The position numbers and the translations under genes are program-made. Below the pieces are notes generated by a model. That model made no database searches. It was not told where the DNA came from and was given only the letters and a program-made list of their open reading frames with translations. Source: Latrodectus hesperus (lineage: Eukaryota; Arthropoda; Arachnida; Araneae; Theridiidae). Taken from it: 64,000 bases of DNA. Positions 48,446-59,534 of this stretch are shown one piece after another. The DNA lies in the NCBI GenBank assembly GCA_037975125.1, contig CM075851.1:120992908-121056907 (forward strand). The letters are read 5' to 3'. Numbering within the stretch: position 1 is the stretch's first letter; every line of letters begins with the position of its first letter.

Positions 48446-50865
48446 TAGGGTTTCTTAACCTGTGGTTCCTAGACCCCTTGGGGGTTCATGGGTCATATTT
48501 TGGGGGTCCGCCGACTGCTCTTAATTTTTAAAATGTTTGCATCACTATTTAAAAAAAAACTTTTTTGTCACGGGCAACCTCTGTAAGCCATCTGTCTGCT
48601 ATTTCCCAATAATAGAGACCTCCACAATACGAAGAAAGAACATTCGCAAACCATATAAAATTTGAAATTTTTAGAAACACAAAGTAGCCTTCGAATTTTA
48701 CTTCACTTTGAAATAAAGTAACGTTAAAATCAGTTCCACAAAGTTCTTGCAAATTTTTAAAACAAAATATTTGTTACTTTCTCATAAGTTGTAATTAAAA
48801 TTTTTTTCAAGTGTTTTTTTATGTCTTAATGTTTGTTCTTAATGTCTCATTTGATTATTTGATATTTTTTGTAGCCCAAAATGTCCAAGAAAAGGAAGTA
48901 TGATGAAAATTATGTTAAATATGAATTCTGCTGTATGAAGGAATCGGACGGTGTTGAAAAGCCACAATGCTTTGTGTGGGGAAAAGTTTTGGCAAACACC
49001 AGTATGAAACCGGCAAAATTGATAGAGCATCTCAAATCTCTTCATCCTGAAAATGCATATAAAGATCTAGAATTTTTTACAAAGAAGAAAGCCCAGTTTT
49101 CAAAATCTGGAACATTAACCAAACTTGGATTTGGTATTTCACAAAAACCTTTGGTTGAGGCATCTTTCAGAATTGCATATCGTATTGCCAAAAGTAAGAA
49201 ACCGCATACTTTTGGAGAGACATTAATTGCGCCATTTGCACTGGAAATGGTTGAATTAGTTTGTGGACTGGAACAGAGAGAAAAACTTGAGGCTATTCCA
49301 TTGTCCAAGGATGTGATAAATTCAAGAATAGTTGAAATTTCTTGCAATATCTGGAAACAGATCATCGATGAATTGAAAGCATCGCCATTTACCTTTAGTA
49401 TGCAACTGGATGAAACTACAGACTTCTCGAACTGTAGTCAACTTCTTGTTTTTGTTCGTTACGTGTCTGCTGATACTATCGAAGAAGAATTCTTATTTTG
49501 TGAGCCTCTTTTGCAAACTACAAAGGCAGTTGATGTTTTAGCGATATGAAATGTTTTCTTTTCCAAACACACAACTTTGACTTGAAACAAAAACTTCATT
49601 CACTTTGTACGGATGGAGCACCTGCGATGCTTTGCAATAAATCTAGTTTTGTCCATTTGGTAAAAAAAGAGACTCCTAATGTTATTGTTACACGTTGTTT
49701 TTTACATAGATATGCATTGGCTACAAAAATTCTTCCAACCAGCTTAAAAGAAGTATTGTCAATAGTTATTAAAACTGTAAATTTTATTAGATGTAGAGCT
49801 CTTAATCATCGTCTACTTAAACACTGTGTCAAGAAATGAATGCAGAACATGTGAAAACTAGGTTATTCTGTACCACACGGTAGTGCGCTGGCTGTCACTG
49901 GGGCAGGTTTTGAAACGAATTTTCATGTTGAAGACAGAAGTATCACTTTTTTTAGAAGAAAAAGATAATTCACTCCTCGAATATTTCAAGAAAAAAGATT
50001 TTATTTGTAAATTGGCTTACCTGACAGACATTTTTAACTACTTGAACGATATATGTCTTTCAATTCAAGAGCCTGATGCAACAATTATGGATGCCACTGA
50101 GAAACTACAGGCATTTTTATTGAAAATGTCACTTTGGAAAATTAGAATTCAAAATGAGATGTATGCAAACTTTCAAATGTTGGACGAAGTGCTTTTTGAA
50201 AATGGATCTCGGAAAGATAGTTTGTTACTGAATAACTTGAAAAATGAAATCTGTGAACACCTGGAAATACTTCAAGTTTCATTTGAAAAATATTTCAATT
50301 CGGATGGAATAAATGTAAAAGATGAGTTGTGGATTCGTAATCCTTTTCTTTGTGATATTGACTGTATCGATGACATGAACCTTGCCAAAGATGAGCTAAT
50401 TGATTTGAAAACACAGTCCTTGTTAAAAATGGATTTCGATTCAAAAACTCTTGGAAAGGTTTGGTCTTCTTTAAGAGAAGCCTACCCATTGCTTGTAAAA
50501 CATGCTATGACAGCCATTATTCCGTTTGCTACAGTATATCTTTGCGAAGCGGAATTTTCACACTTGTCACAATAAAAATAAAACATAGAAATCGACTGAA
50601 TGTCGAACATGATATGCGCGTTTCTTTGTTGAAAACCATCCCTCAATTCAATCTGTTAATCAAGGAAAAGCAGCAACCGCCTTCACATTGAAAATTTTAA
50701 TTTCTTCAAATTTTTATGCTATTGAAATAAAAATATTAAAATAAGTAAATAAAACAGAATATATTTTGGAATAAATGATGTTTAAGCAATTTTTTTCACA
50801 GAGTAGTCCGTGACATATTTAAAATTTTTAGTGGTCCATTGTGCCAAAAAGGTTAAGAAGCACTG
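48446..50865. mobile_element. hAT transposon 2, 2.42 kb, inserted in BEL/Pao RT
   Basis: The left end reads TAGGGTTTCTTAACCTGTGG, and the right end read inward reads CAGTGCTTCTTAACCTTTTT. Flanking 8-mers are CATCTAAA (48438-48445) and ATCTCAAA (50866-50873), a diverged target duplication. Removing the element and one 8-mer rejoins the Pao RT frame, which confirms the boundaries. A transposase pseudogene is on the plus strand. Confidence 0.85.
48881..50691 (+). pseudogene. hAT transposase 2, ZBED5-like, nearly full length
   Basis: MSKKRKYDENYVKYEF opens at 48881 (first ATG of a 222-codon frame). The BED finger at about 48965-49050 has lost a Cys: the usual CxxC reads CFVW, while HLKSLHPE keeps the histidines. 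The first catalytic Asp is in QLDETTDF (about 49407), the second in CTDGAPAM (about 49606) and the Glu in CEAEFS (about 50543). A shift at 49548, a stop at 49837 and a shift near 50570 break it into four open segments ending at a TGA near 50690. It is younger-looking than hAT 1 and belongs to the same broad subfamily. Confidence 0.9.
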
Positions 50866-50879
50866 ATCTCAAAGAAAGG

Positions 50880-50935
50880 GGCTGCGTTTGACGCCAAATA
50901 CAATTCTTGTATGACGAAATGTCTCCAATTGCTTA
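50880..50935 (-). pseudogene. BEL/Pao RT fragment on the far side of hAT 2
   Basis: The minus strand reads RIVFGVKRSPFL, the conserved Pao RT motif that precedes the catalytic region. It joins in frame to the fragment ending at 48437 when hAT 2 is removed. Upstream Pao sequence is replaced by a LINE tail at 50937. Confidence 0.75.
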
Positions 50936-50936
50936 T

Positions 50937-51112
50937 CACCCTATTGATTCTACCAAAACAATCTTAAAGGCCTCCCCTACCCATATTCTAAACTGCTTGG
51001 ATTTTGCTAAAAGTGACATTCTTAAAGATCCTACACTATTTTTGGACTTGTTGGAAATAATGGGTTTAATGGAGATGGTCTAGCATTGCTTGATCATCTG
51101 GGATTAGCAACA
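50937..51112 (+). pseudogene. Jockey-like LINE ORF2 C-terminal tail
   Basis: The plus strand encodes ASPTHILNCLDF followed by LKDPTLFLDLLEIMGLMEMV and a stop. This is the ASPAHIL...DP..VLDFL end of Jockey-type ORF2 proteins. Only the last about 50 codons remain. It abuts the truncated Pao element. Confidence 0.7.
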
Positions 51113-51321
51113 ACAACAAAACAATCTTAAGCAGTAACGGTTTCATTTAGGATACTAATTTTCAGAAATACCATTTGATATTTTATCAGATATCATATAA
51201 CATATACTTTCCACAATCCTCAAAATTATTAATTAATTTATTTTTAAATGGAAGTAATTAAATGTTATTTTAATTGTAATAATAATAAAATCATTTCTTT
51301 ATAATTATGTGGGAAAATATA

Positions 51322-51493
51322 CTTTAGGGTGCCCTTTGGCTAAAATTCGTGATTTTTTCCCCCGCTAAACATGTTTTCGTGAATGCTTGAAGAAGCAAGA
51401 TGGAGCTAAAAACACAATAGACCAACCAGATATAAACCAACATCGCTAAAAATATGTTGCCAAAATAGTGAGAAATTAAGGGGCACTCTAAAG
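51322..51493. mobile_element. MITE, 172 bp
   Basis: It begins CTTTAGGGTGCCC and, read inward from the other end, CTTTAGAGTGCCCC. The interior has no coding potential that I trust. The target duplication is not clear. Confidence 0.6.
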
Positions 51494-51693
51494 CATAGGT
51501 CACCTTAATTATATCACACAATTTCTACTAATTTATTTCCTTTCTTGTGACATATTTCCTTCCATTTTTGCTTATAATATAATTTTTTATTAAAATATTA
51601 TAAAATAAAATTTTGAAAAAAATAAATAATTCATTAAATAAATAAAAATAAAAAACTTGTTAAAAGTGAACATTACGGTCGAGTTTTCACATT

Positions 51694-51880
51694 TGGTGAT
51701 TACTTTTCCCCCAAACTGAGGATGATGTGATATTGGAATTGGTTAGCAACCCTAATGAATGCCAGTTGGTTCTTTCTAAAAGATAGCAAACATATAAGAA
51801 ATTAGGAACAAGATGGCGGCATTTTTTATTAACTAACCCTAATGACATATAAGAATACAATTATAGTATTAAGAATTAAT
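51694..51880 (+). repeat. Inverted repeat arm, copy 1 of a 150-190 bp family
   Basis: Reverse complement of this stretch aligns with 54308-54480. Shared blocks include ATCATCCTCAGTTTGG, TGTTTGCTATC and GTTAGGGTTAG in the same order and spacing. It may be one arm of a larger element that encloses the Tc1 at 52365-54053, or a separate copy of a MITE. Confidence 0.75.
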
Positions 51881-52134
51881 TAATTATTTATTTTATTTAT
51901 TTAGAAATATTTTTGAACAAAAATTTAAGGAAATAGGCTACAAAAAAAGAAATAAAGTGGCGAGAATTATGTAATGATAAAAAATACACAATGTTTATTA
52001 TTCTCTTAATTAAAATTACATTTAATAACTTGATACTTGATGAAAAATTCTTCAAAAAATCAAGATACTTGATGAAACTTGATGAAAAATACATTTAATA
52101 CTTAAAAATAAATAAAATTAGGATTTTGGGACAA

Positions 52135-52330
52135 ACTATTTGACTATTTTCTTCTTAACTGGCGTTACAACTCTATGCAGGCATTAGCCTCCTATACACA
52201 CTCCTTCCACTTTTCCCGCTTCAGAGCCAAATTTTTCCAGTTCATTATCTTCATGGTCTCCAAGTCCTTTTCCACATTGTCAATCCATGTTTCTCTGAGT
52301 GTCCCCTTCTTCTTGCTATTGATTTGACTC
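52135..52330 (-). pseudogene. RTE-like LINE 3' tail fragment
   Basis: The minus strand reads ETWIDNVEKDLETMKIMNWK followed by ALKREKWKE, the GRP..RW.D.VE.DL...NW...A..R..W conserved end of RTE-like LINE ORF2. About 60 codons are visible, with one stop. It belongs to a different subfamily from the copies at 11646 and 19089. Confidence 0.7.
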
Positions 52331-52364
52331 TTTTACAAAATTCAAATCCTTACATAGACAAATA

Positions 52365-54053
52365 CACTTACCAGAAAAAGTCTGCATACAAACGCACAAT
52401 GAACATTCTACAGAGAATAAAAGTACATTATAGTGTCAATATCAATTCAATTTTTATGTAATTAACGATTCCTTAAATATCAGTGACAATTTCAGAAAGA
52501 TTGTTTAATAATAATAATATTTAAAAATTACATAAGAAAAGAAGTCAGAAAAAGTTTGCGTACGGATGAGATAAGTCTTTAAAAAATAGCTTCCATGGAT
52601 TGTCAATTTAACTTTAATGTCTGGATGGAAAACCTTTATTCTAAGAACCTCTTCCACAATTATTTAAACGGAGTGAATTAGCTTGACGGTTTCTGTAAAT
52701 AAAATATTATTCCATTCTATTATAATTGCTCTTTTTAGCAAATCTTTCGATGTTATGTTATGTTGCCGAATGTTGCGTTCCAATAAGTCCCATAAATGTT
52801 CGATGGGGCTTAAGTCTGGCGATTATATGAAAGCAAGCTACTGATATTTGATATTGTACAACAACCAGAACTTTACTTTGTGGGCAGTGTGTTTTAGATC
52901 ATAGTCTTGTTGAAACCAAAAGTCATCGTCAAGGTTCAAAACTTGCGCACTCTGCTTCAAATTTTCTTTTAAAACATTTAGATATCCCATATGATCAAAT
53001 GTGGTGGGTATAAAAGTTAATCGATCCACTCCACTTGCTGCCCTGCACCCCCATATCATTATGCCACCTCCAACGTGTTTTACTTTGTAGACATAAAGTT
53101 TTCCTTCTCAAAAGCCGTACCTTATTTCCTCCACGCCACACAGTTTACGCACCTTGATGCCAAAGACACAAAACTTGCTTTCATCAAAATATATTACTTT
53201 TGCAAAAAACTCAGAAGGTTTATGAATATACTTACCGGAGAAATTAAACGGTTTTGCTTATTGGCAGTTTAAATACATGGCTTTCTTCAAGCTACACCAC
53301 CTTTATACCCAGATTTTTTCAGAATTTTTCGTATAGTTTCTTCATGAAGAGATTTTTTAAGCCTTTCTCTAAAATATCAAATGCTATTTAGGATGCAGTA
53401 ATATTTGGATTTAAATGTAAGGATTTCAGAATGCATATCTTTTCTCGTAAAGTCATTTTAGATTGTGGGTTACTCCGAGGCTGTAAGATAATAGATTTTA
53501 ATATGTGTGTGTGACTTGTAATTATTGATTACTTTTTGGATAGAAGAATGAGTTCTTCTTAATATCTTTCCTATCGCTCGAAGAGTTTTATCTTCTTTCC
53601 TTTGTCTTAAGATGATTTTTTTTCCGTCTGGAACACTCTTTTTTCCTTTAGGATCCATTTTAAGTTTACTTGTTTGCAAGTACTAATGTATCATATCAAC
53701 AGTTTTTTTTATTCTATTTGTTGTATTGCCATCAGAGTTAAAATGAATAAATAGTAAAGAATAAAAGCAAAGTATTTCATTTTATACAAGCTCAAGGAGG
53801 TTAAACCAAATTAAGATTAATTTGCAAATATGTTTGTAATTTGTACCTGTACGCAAACTTTTTGTGTAGTTTTTAATTATCATTATTAATTTTAAACAAT
53901 GTATGTTATCTTTCTGAAATTGTTACTGATATTTATGGAATTGTAAAAGAGAAGCTTTATATAAAAATAGAATTAATATTGACATTTCAATATACATTTA
54001 ATCTCTGTTGAATGTTTACTGTGTGTTTGTACGCAGGCTTTTTCTGGCAAGTG
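52365..54053. mobile_element. Tc1-like transposon with nested inverted/direct repeats, 1.69 kb
   Basis: The outer ends begin CACTTACCAGAAAAAGTCTG (left) and, read inward, CACTTGCCAGAAAAAGCCTG (right). They match for about 50 bp. TA lies at both flanks (52363-52364, 54054-54055). A second inner copy of the CAGAAAAAGTTTGCGTAC motif occurs at about 52546, and its inverted partner at about 53850-53872. Each terminal region thus holds two direct repeats, the IR/DR organisation known from several Tc1 lineages. Confidence 0.9.
52605..53658 (-). pseudogene. Tc1-like transposase of IR/DR element, broken
   Basis: MDPKGKKSVPDGKK opens at 53658, followed by a helix-turn-helix with RAIGKILRRTHSSIQKV. The first catalytic Asp is in FDESKFCVFG (about 53170), the second in FQQDYDLKHTAH (about 52905) and the Glu in LSPIEHLWDLLE (about 52805). 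MIWGCRAASG lies between. Stops and shifts occur near 53490, 53270, 53090 and 52840. At about 340 codons it is full length for the family. It is distinct from the Tc1 at 7841-8832. Confidence 0.85.
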
Positions 54054-54307
54054 TACGTATTGTAAGCAATCCACAATTAATATTTGTCACAAGACAAGTG
54101 TAAGATATTGAAAGACCGTCTAGTGGTGAATTGATTCCATTAAAATGCTTAGCAAATGTCAAGGTGTATTTGATGATAAATTGCTTTCAGTGAATTTTAT
54201 CCAGCAGTAGAAAAAAAAATCAGGAAATTTTACCATATTTGGCTATATTTACTCTTGGCGATCTGTGATAGTAATTTTCCTTTTAGCCAAAAACTTAATT
54301 TTTAAAA

Positions 54308-54480
54308 CGATTCGTGTATTTTCATATATAGTTAGGGTTAGCTTTCTTTTCCGGGTCACTTTTTACTGATGTTTTTATGTTTGCTATCCTATGAAAAGAT
54401 TCAATGGGCAATAATTAGCGTTGATTACCAAATATTGCAATATTTACATCATCCTCAGTTTGGATGAAAAATAATCGCAA
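54308..54480 (-). repeat. Inverted repeat arm, copy 2
   Basis: Opposite-orientation partner of 51694-51880. The outer limit is near 54480, where similarity stops after the CAGTTTGG block plus about 20 bp. Confidence 0.75.
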
Positions 54481-56000
54481 TATATACTTTTTCCTCTTCA
54501 ATAGATGCCTGCCTAAGATACTGAAACTTGTCCTCGTCAGCAATTTTCAACCAGAATCAATCATCTGAAATTACCCCAAAAGGGAAGCCATTCCTTGACA
54601 TCGCCATTCAACTTTCTAAATTTAAGCTTTAGAAGTTAGAATTTTCTGAAGTGTGCAACTTTGACACCATTAATGGAAAATAATGGTGACATTTTTTACA
54701 TTTAATAACTTTCTTACAATTAATTAAATTAATTAATATTAATAATTTTTTCATATTACCTCTTTTAATTGAAGACATTCGATATTGCAACTCTATATGC
54801 TGCATTTCGTATCTTTTCACTGCTTTAAGGTCCTCTTTTATTTTGGAATTTTCAACTTCAGGATTAATTCGACGAATTGACCTCATTAAGTTTATTTCTC
54901 GTTTCTACTGCAGAAGAAACCTCAATTTTTTTTAATGTATAAATTTTCTTCTTTCCCTATGTCCGAAGAGCTGTAGAAACTTATAGTAAAGCAAATCTAG
55001 TCATAGTTCTCAATTTTATTTCCTGCTCAATTATCAGAACGAAAATTATAATTCTGAAAGCTCTGACGCGGATGTTAATAGATTAAAAAATAATCTTAAT
55101 ATGTACTACACATTATCATTCAAAAATGCTTTGAGAAATATCGAAAGAAGTTTGAAAAATGTATGATAAATCATAATTGGTGTAATTGCCAAATGTGGTA
55201 ACCGTTTTTATTTCCTATTTTTTGTGGGCTCTGGATGAGTAATTTTTAACGACAGAGTATAAAGTTCACAACTTTAATAAACGCATTTTTGTCATCTATG
55301 ATTATTATTTTTGTTATTTATTGAAACAGTTACAAGTTTTACTTGTTATTTGTCTGTGATAACAATTCTAGTAGAGGAAGCAAAGGGTGGCAAGAGTAAA
55401 GTGGGGTCGCAAATAGAAATCAAGTTTTGAGTATAATCAAATCTTTCTCATACACAAATTGAGACATGAAAGGCAAATTATTTTTCTAATTCAAAGCAGA
55501 TGGTATGTTATATTTTGCAATTGGAAACAAATATTATTTGCAAAATTATTTGGGAAAAATCCTATTTTGGCCCATCACTTGGCGAAATCTTGAAAATTGG
55601 CGACAAACATTTTTTTCACCAACCAAAAATGACACGGAATCACGTGATTTGAAAATTGTAATTTCAAATATTTCTTTTTATTAAGATATTTTTGTGATTT
55701 AATAAATTTGAATATCATGATTTCGAATTATCGTGTAATTGCTTTTATTTGCATTTTTATGCGATTTCAATTAATTTTTGATTTTGAATATCGTCGAATA
55801 TCCTTAATTTCGAAGCGCGAGAAAAGTCAGTTGAGAACAAACTTCCGACTTGAACTTTCGACGATGAAACGCGTCTTAATATTTATTATTTATATAATTA
55901 TATGATTTTATATAATTTTGAATTTTGTCCCATCAATGCAAAGTGTTAAAAAGAAAATTTTATCCCTATAATGAATATTTATACCATAAAATATAGAGAA
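54481..56000. other. AT-rich stretch, nothing recognised
   Basis: No coding frame with known motifs; the longest frames (85 and 65 codons) look random. Confidence 0.6.
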
Positions 56001-56008
56001 AAATAAAA

Positions 56009-56077
56009 CGTGAAAAAACAATGACGTTTATATATAACTATTTCTTAAATCATATATAAACGTCTTTGCTTTTTCAC
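56009..56077. repeat. Long near-perfect hairpin
   Basis: The arm CGTGAAAAAACAATGACGTT (continuing through TATATAT to 56036) pairs with 56051-56077, which reads ATATATAAACGTCTTTGCTT and on. There are only two or three mismatches over about 27 bp, with a loop of about 15 bp. It could be a minimal MITE or a microRNA-like precursor; nothing further supports either. Confidence 0.7.
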
Positions 56078-56641
56078 ATGCCATTTTTTTTTAAATATTT
56101 TGTTTTAATTAATCATGCAATACAACTATATCAATAATGTGAATAATATATTTAACCGGGCAGTGGAGCACACAACTTAAAAAAATATCTTTTATAAAAT
56201 TCCTGGGCAGGGAACAAAAACAGGCCAATAAATCTGTATCGCTAACGAATAACGTTTCTAAATTCAATTTTGAAAATGAATTATTTTTATTTTCTCTGAT
56301 GCTTACTTTAAAGTCGCAAATACAAAAACCTTAAGTTTTTCAGCTTTTTATAATTTAAAATTAACAATTTAAATTATAAAAGTACCCTCACTTTTTGTTT
56401 CCTTTTTTTTAACATCGCTACATTCGGGTTCATAAGTATATGAAACATATTTTAAGAAATTACGATTGTATATCATTCACCGTATCTTGGACATTCATAC
56501 TCGATATAGATATTGAATTAATTTTCACGCACCATTCAATCATATTTTTCTTACCTCTAGCATCAATAATGTAAAAAATTCAGCTGTGTATGTGCTCATA
56601 ATACTGGACTGTTACTCAATATAAAACAACAGATTATATGG

Positions 56642-56785
56642 AAATGTATTCTTTTAAGAAGAACACAAGTGTTTTTATATTTTAAAAACAAATAATAACA
56701 TAAAAATATAACATAAAATGTATTCTTTTAAGAAGAACACAAGTGTTTTTATATTTTAAAAACAAATAATAACATAAAAATATAA
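56642..56785. repeat. Perfect two-copy tandem duplication, 74-bp unit
   Basis: The unit beginning AAATGTATTCTTTTAAGAAG at 56642 repeats at 56716. About 70 bp are identical, implying a recent duplication or an assembly artefact. Confidence 0.95.
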
Positions 56786-57955
56786 ATATTGCATTAATTT
56801 TTATATTTAATCGCTTAAAATAAAAATCGTTTGCATTTTTAAAAGTAAAATATTTCTTATATCTCTTAATTCTAATGAATTTATTAATTTTATAATTATT
56901 GTTCCAAAATTATTAAAATATTATTTTTTATTGAAATTTTCTAAAAATCATTTAATTTTCAGTGTTATTAAAAATATTATTTTAATATATATTGATAGAA
57001 AAATTTTTCGTTTGTGGATTATTCTTAAATATGTTACGTAGTAGTGGTTTCCGTAGAATCGCAACCAATAAAAGTGCAGCTCAAAAATTGTCATATTAAA
57101 GACCAATGAATATGCTCTTTAAATTCGTTGTATTAATGAATCCAGCTTGGCATTGTAACTTGCTGTGATTTGGCTCTCAATTTTATAATTGGCAATGGAA
57201 TGCATCCAAACAAGATTCAACCAATCATTAGAATGTTGTTGGCGGAACCCTTTTCAAATGTTAAATAATTTTCTTTGGTGTATAATTGTATTAAATTTTC
57301 GGTATAAGCATAATGTATCACCGCAAACGATTTCTTTTCAAATCTGGCGTCCTTTGTTTTCATTATAGTGTTACCAGTTTTCCCTTTGGTATCGCCAATT
57401 TGAGTTTTTGTTGCTTTTCTGGTTTTTTGTTGCTAGTTTCGGATTTTTCATGCGCTTTATATAATTTTTTGCGTCATATATGTGGTTATTTAAGTGTCAG
57501 CAGCATTTAAATTTTTTGTTCAGCAGTTTAATTCAACGGATTTCGGGAAATTTCCCTTTCCTAAAACATGCGTTGAACTAGGCAACGAAAAAAAGTCGCA
57601 AAGGTCGCCAAATGAGGAAATATACCTTACTAGTTCCACATTTTCTCATATAATGACATAAGAAATGAATATGTTGCCGAGAAATTTCGATGGTTATTTA
57701 ATTCATTAATATACTCATTCTGGAGCAAATACTCTTTTGAAAAAGTTATACTGATTTCGTCATTTTCTAAGAGCATTTGGCTCAGAATGTAATTTTTCAT
57801 TTACCATTAGTGATATTTTTTATTTAGCACTGTACGCTTTAAGATACTTAGCCATCTATTTACATGTCTTGTATACCTATGTAAAAATTTGTCCCCGCAT
57901 AAGCCCTCTTACTTCAGTGTTCTATGTTTGAATCAAGTGAGATTAAATAAGATTT
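56786..57955. other. AT-rich stretch, nothing recognised
   Basis: No feature supported. Confidence 0.5.
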
Positions 57956-57960
57956 TATAT

Positions 57961-58115
57961 ATAAGATATTCTCGCTTAAAATTTATTGAAGAAAGACTCA
58001 AAATTAATATTAAAATACGCTTAATTGCTATTAAAATAAAATACAACATAATATGAAAATAAAGCAACTTAAAAATTTAAAGTAAATAGGATACAGCTGA
58101 ATTTTAAGTAGGTAA
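57961..58115. repeat. LTR-like repeat, left copy (Copia)
   Basis: Begins ATAAGATATT and aligns with 61381-61530 over about 150 bp in direct orientation, sharing TTATTGAAGAAAGA, AATATTAAAAT and TTGCTATTAAAA blocks. These direct repeats bracket the Copia remnant and are best read as its LTRs or LTR fragments. Similarity is about 75-80 percent by eye, indicating age. Confidence 0.7.
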
Positions 58116-58429
58116 GTGGTTATGACGGACAATTATGGAGCTCTATGCTTAGATGCTTGTAGTTCACATTAAATAAGATAAATGATGATTTACTCGTATA
58201 ATCAATTTGATTATATCTAAAAAAAGTCAATTGAGGACTTTTAATCAAACAGTGGAGACGTAGAGACACACATCTTGAAGTAAAGCAGATAAATCAGCCA
58301 AATAAAAGCTGTAGGAGAAAACAGTTCAAAAATAATAAAAGTTCCAAATTTTCAGTTTTTTTTCCCATTAAGATTTAATTTTTTTTGATAGTCTCAGACA
58401 TTTGCAACAAGCAAAAATTTTATTTTTCC

Positions 58430-59510
58430 GGATTTGGAATGAATTTATTAATTACTAAAAGAAGACCGCTACCTCGACTATCTTCTGTTCTGATGAAAGA
58501 TTATTTTGTTGAATAAGGGTATCTTGTTAAGTATTCTTAACCTAATTTTTTGCATTGCCATAACATCTGGGAAATCAAAATATTGAAGTTTCATGTTTAG
58601 GAGCTTATTGAGAACACTACTTACATTCCATGAAATAAATGAGAATATGAGAAAATTAACAATTACTGCGATTAAAATGATATCTAAGACTCATTTAAAG
58701 GCTGGTGCAGAATAGCATTATGTTACCCATCGTTAAAAAGCTTATTGTGTCCGTTTCTAAGTGTAGCACTTTCAATTATTTCCATTTTAACTTCTGGAGG
58801 ATCTCCAAATTTAAACACAGAGTTTACGGGTAAGATTGGATTGAGTTGAATACCACTTTTACTTGGTGTTTCCGTTTGTCTTTGGCTCTGAGTAATTTTT
58901 CGGATTTTCCTTCTAGCAGGAGAAGATGAATGACTTCTAATTTCAAAAATGTTTTTAACATTTTCTTCAAATTTCAGGAAAATAGCATTAAGAATAACTA
59001 TTTGTTGGACTTGAATAGCTAAAATATTTTTATCCATTGACTCTTTGAATTTCGTAAGGATTGAGGTGACTATATCATTTATTATTTTTTTTATGAGTAA
59101 TGCCTGATGGTTGATTATATTTGACAATAATAGCAAAATCCGTTTTAGAACTTCTAAATCGCCTTCTTGCTTCAATGAAAAGTAGATGGTTTATCGCTTT
59201 AACCATTCATTGAACTTTTCATTAAAAACTGAGTTTCTTCTTCATGAGATGAACATCAGGATCATCAGAGATGTAAAGTCCTTTGCAATTAACACAATAT
59301 GGAACATTAGCAAGACAAGGATCACTATTGTGATGCGAGCCACAAAGTTTGCATAAAGTTGATTGTATCTTAAATTTCTTAGTTGCCTGTGTAAATTTAA
59401 AACAAAAACTGCATTGACGCAGGGCTATACCCTAATTTGTAGGTTATGCATTTCTGCTTTGATAGGGCAACATATCAGAAAGAAAAAAAACGCTCTTCAC
59501 CTTTATCAAG
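58430..59510 (-). pseudogene. Jockey-like LINE ORF1 and start of ORF2, inserted in Copia
   Basis: Read from 59510 on the minus strand. Knuckle-like CKLCGSHHNSDPC and CVNCKGLYISDD lie at about 59270-59360, typical of Jockey ORF1. The hydrophilic ORF1 C-terminus (open frame 59175-58723) follows. At about 58640-58550 a block with WNVSSVLNKLL and DFPDVMAMQ resembles the N-terminal endonuclease of ORF2, where the usual LQET reads differently. The remainder of ORF2 is missing. It occupies the place where the Copia RT would be. Confidence 0.65.
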
Positions 59511-59534
59511 TCTTTTTTAGAGGGATTTTCTAAT

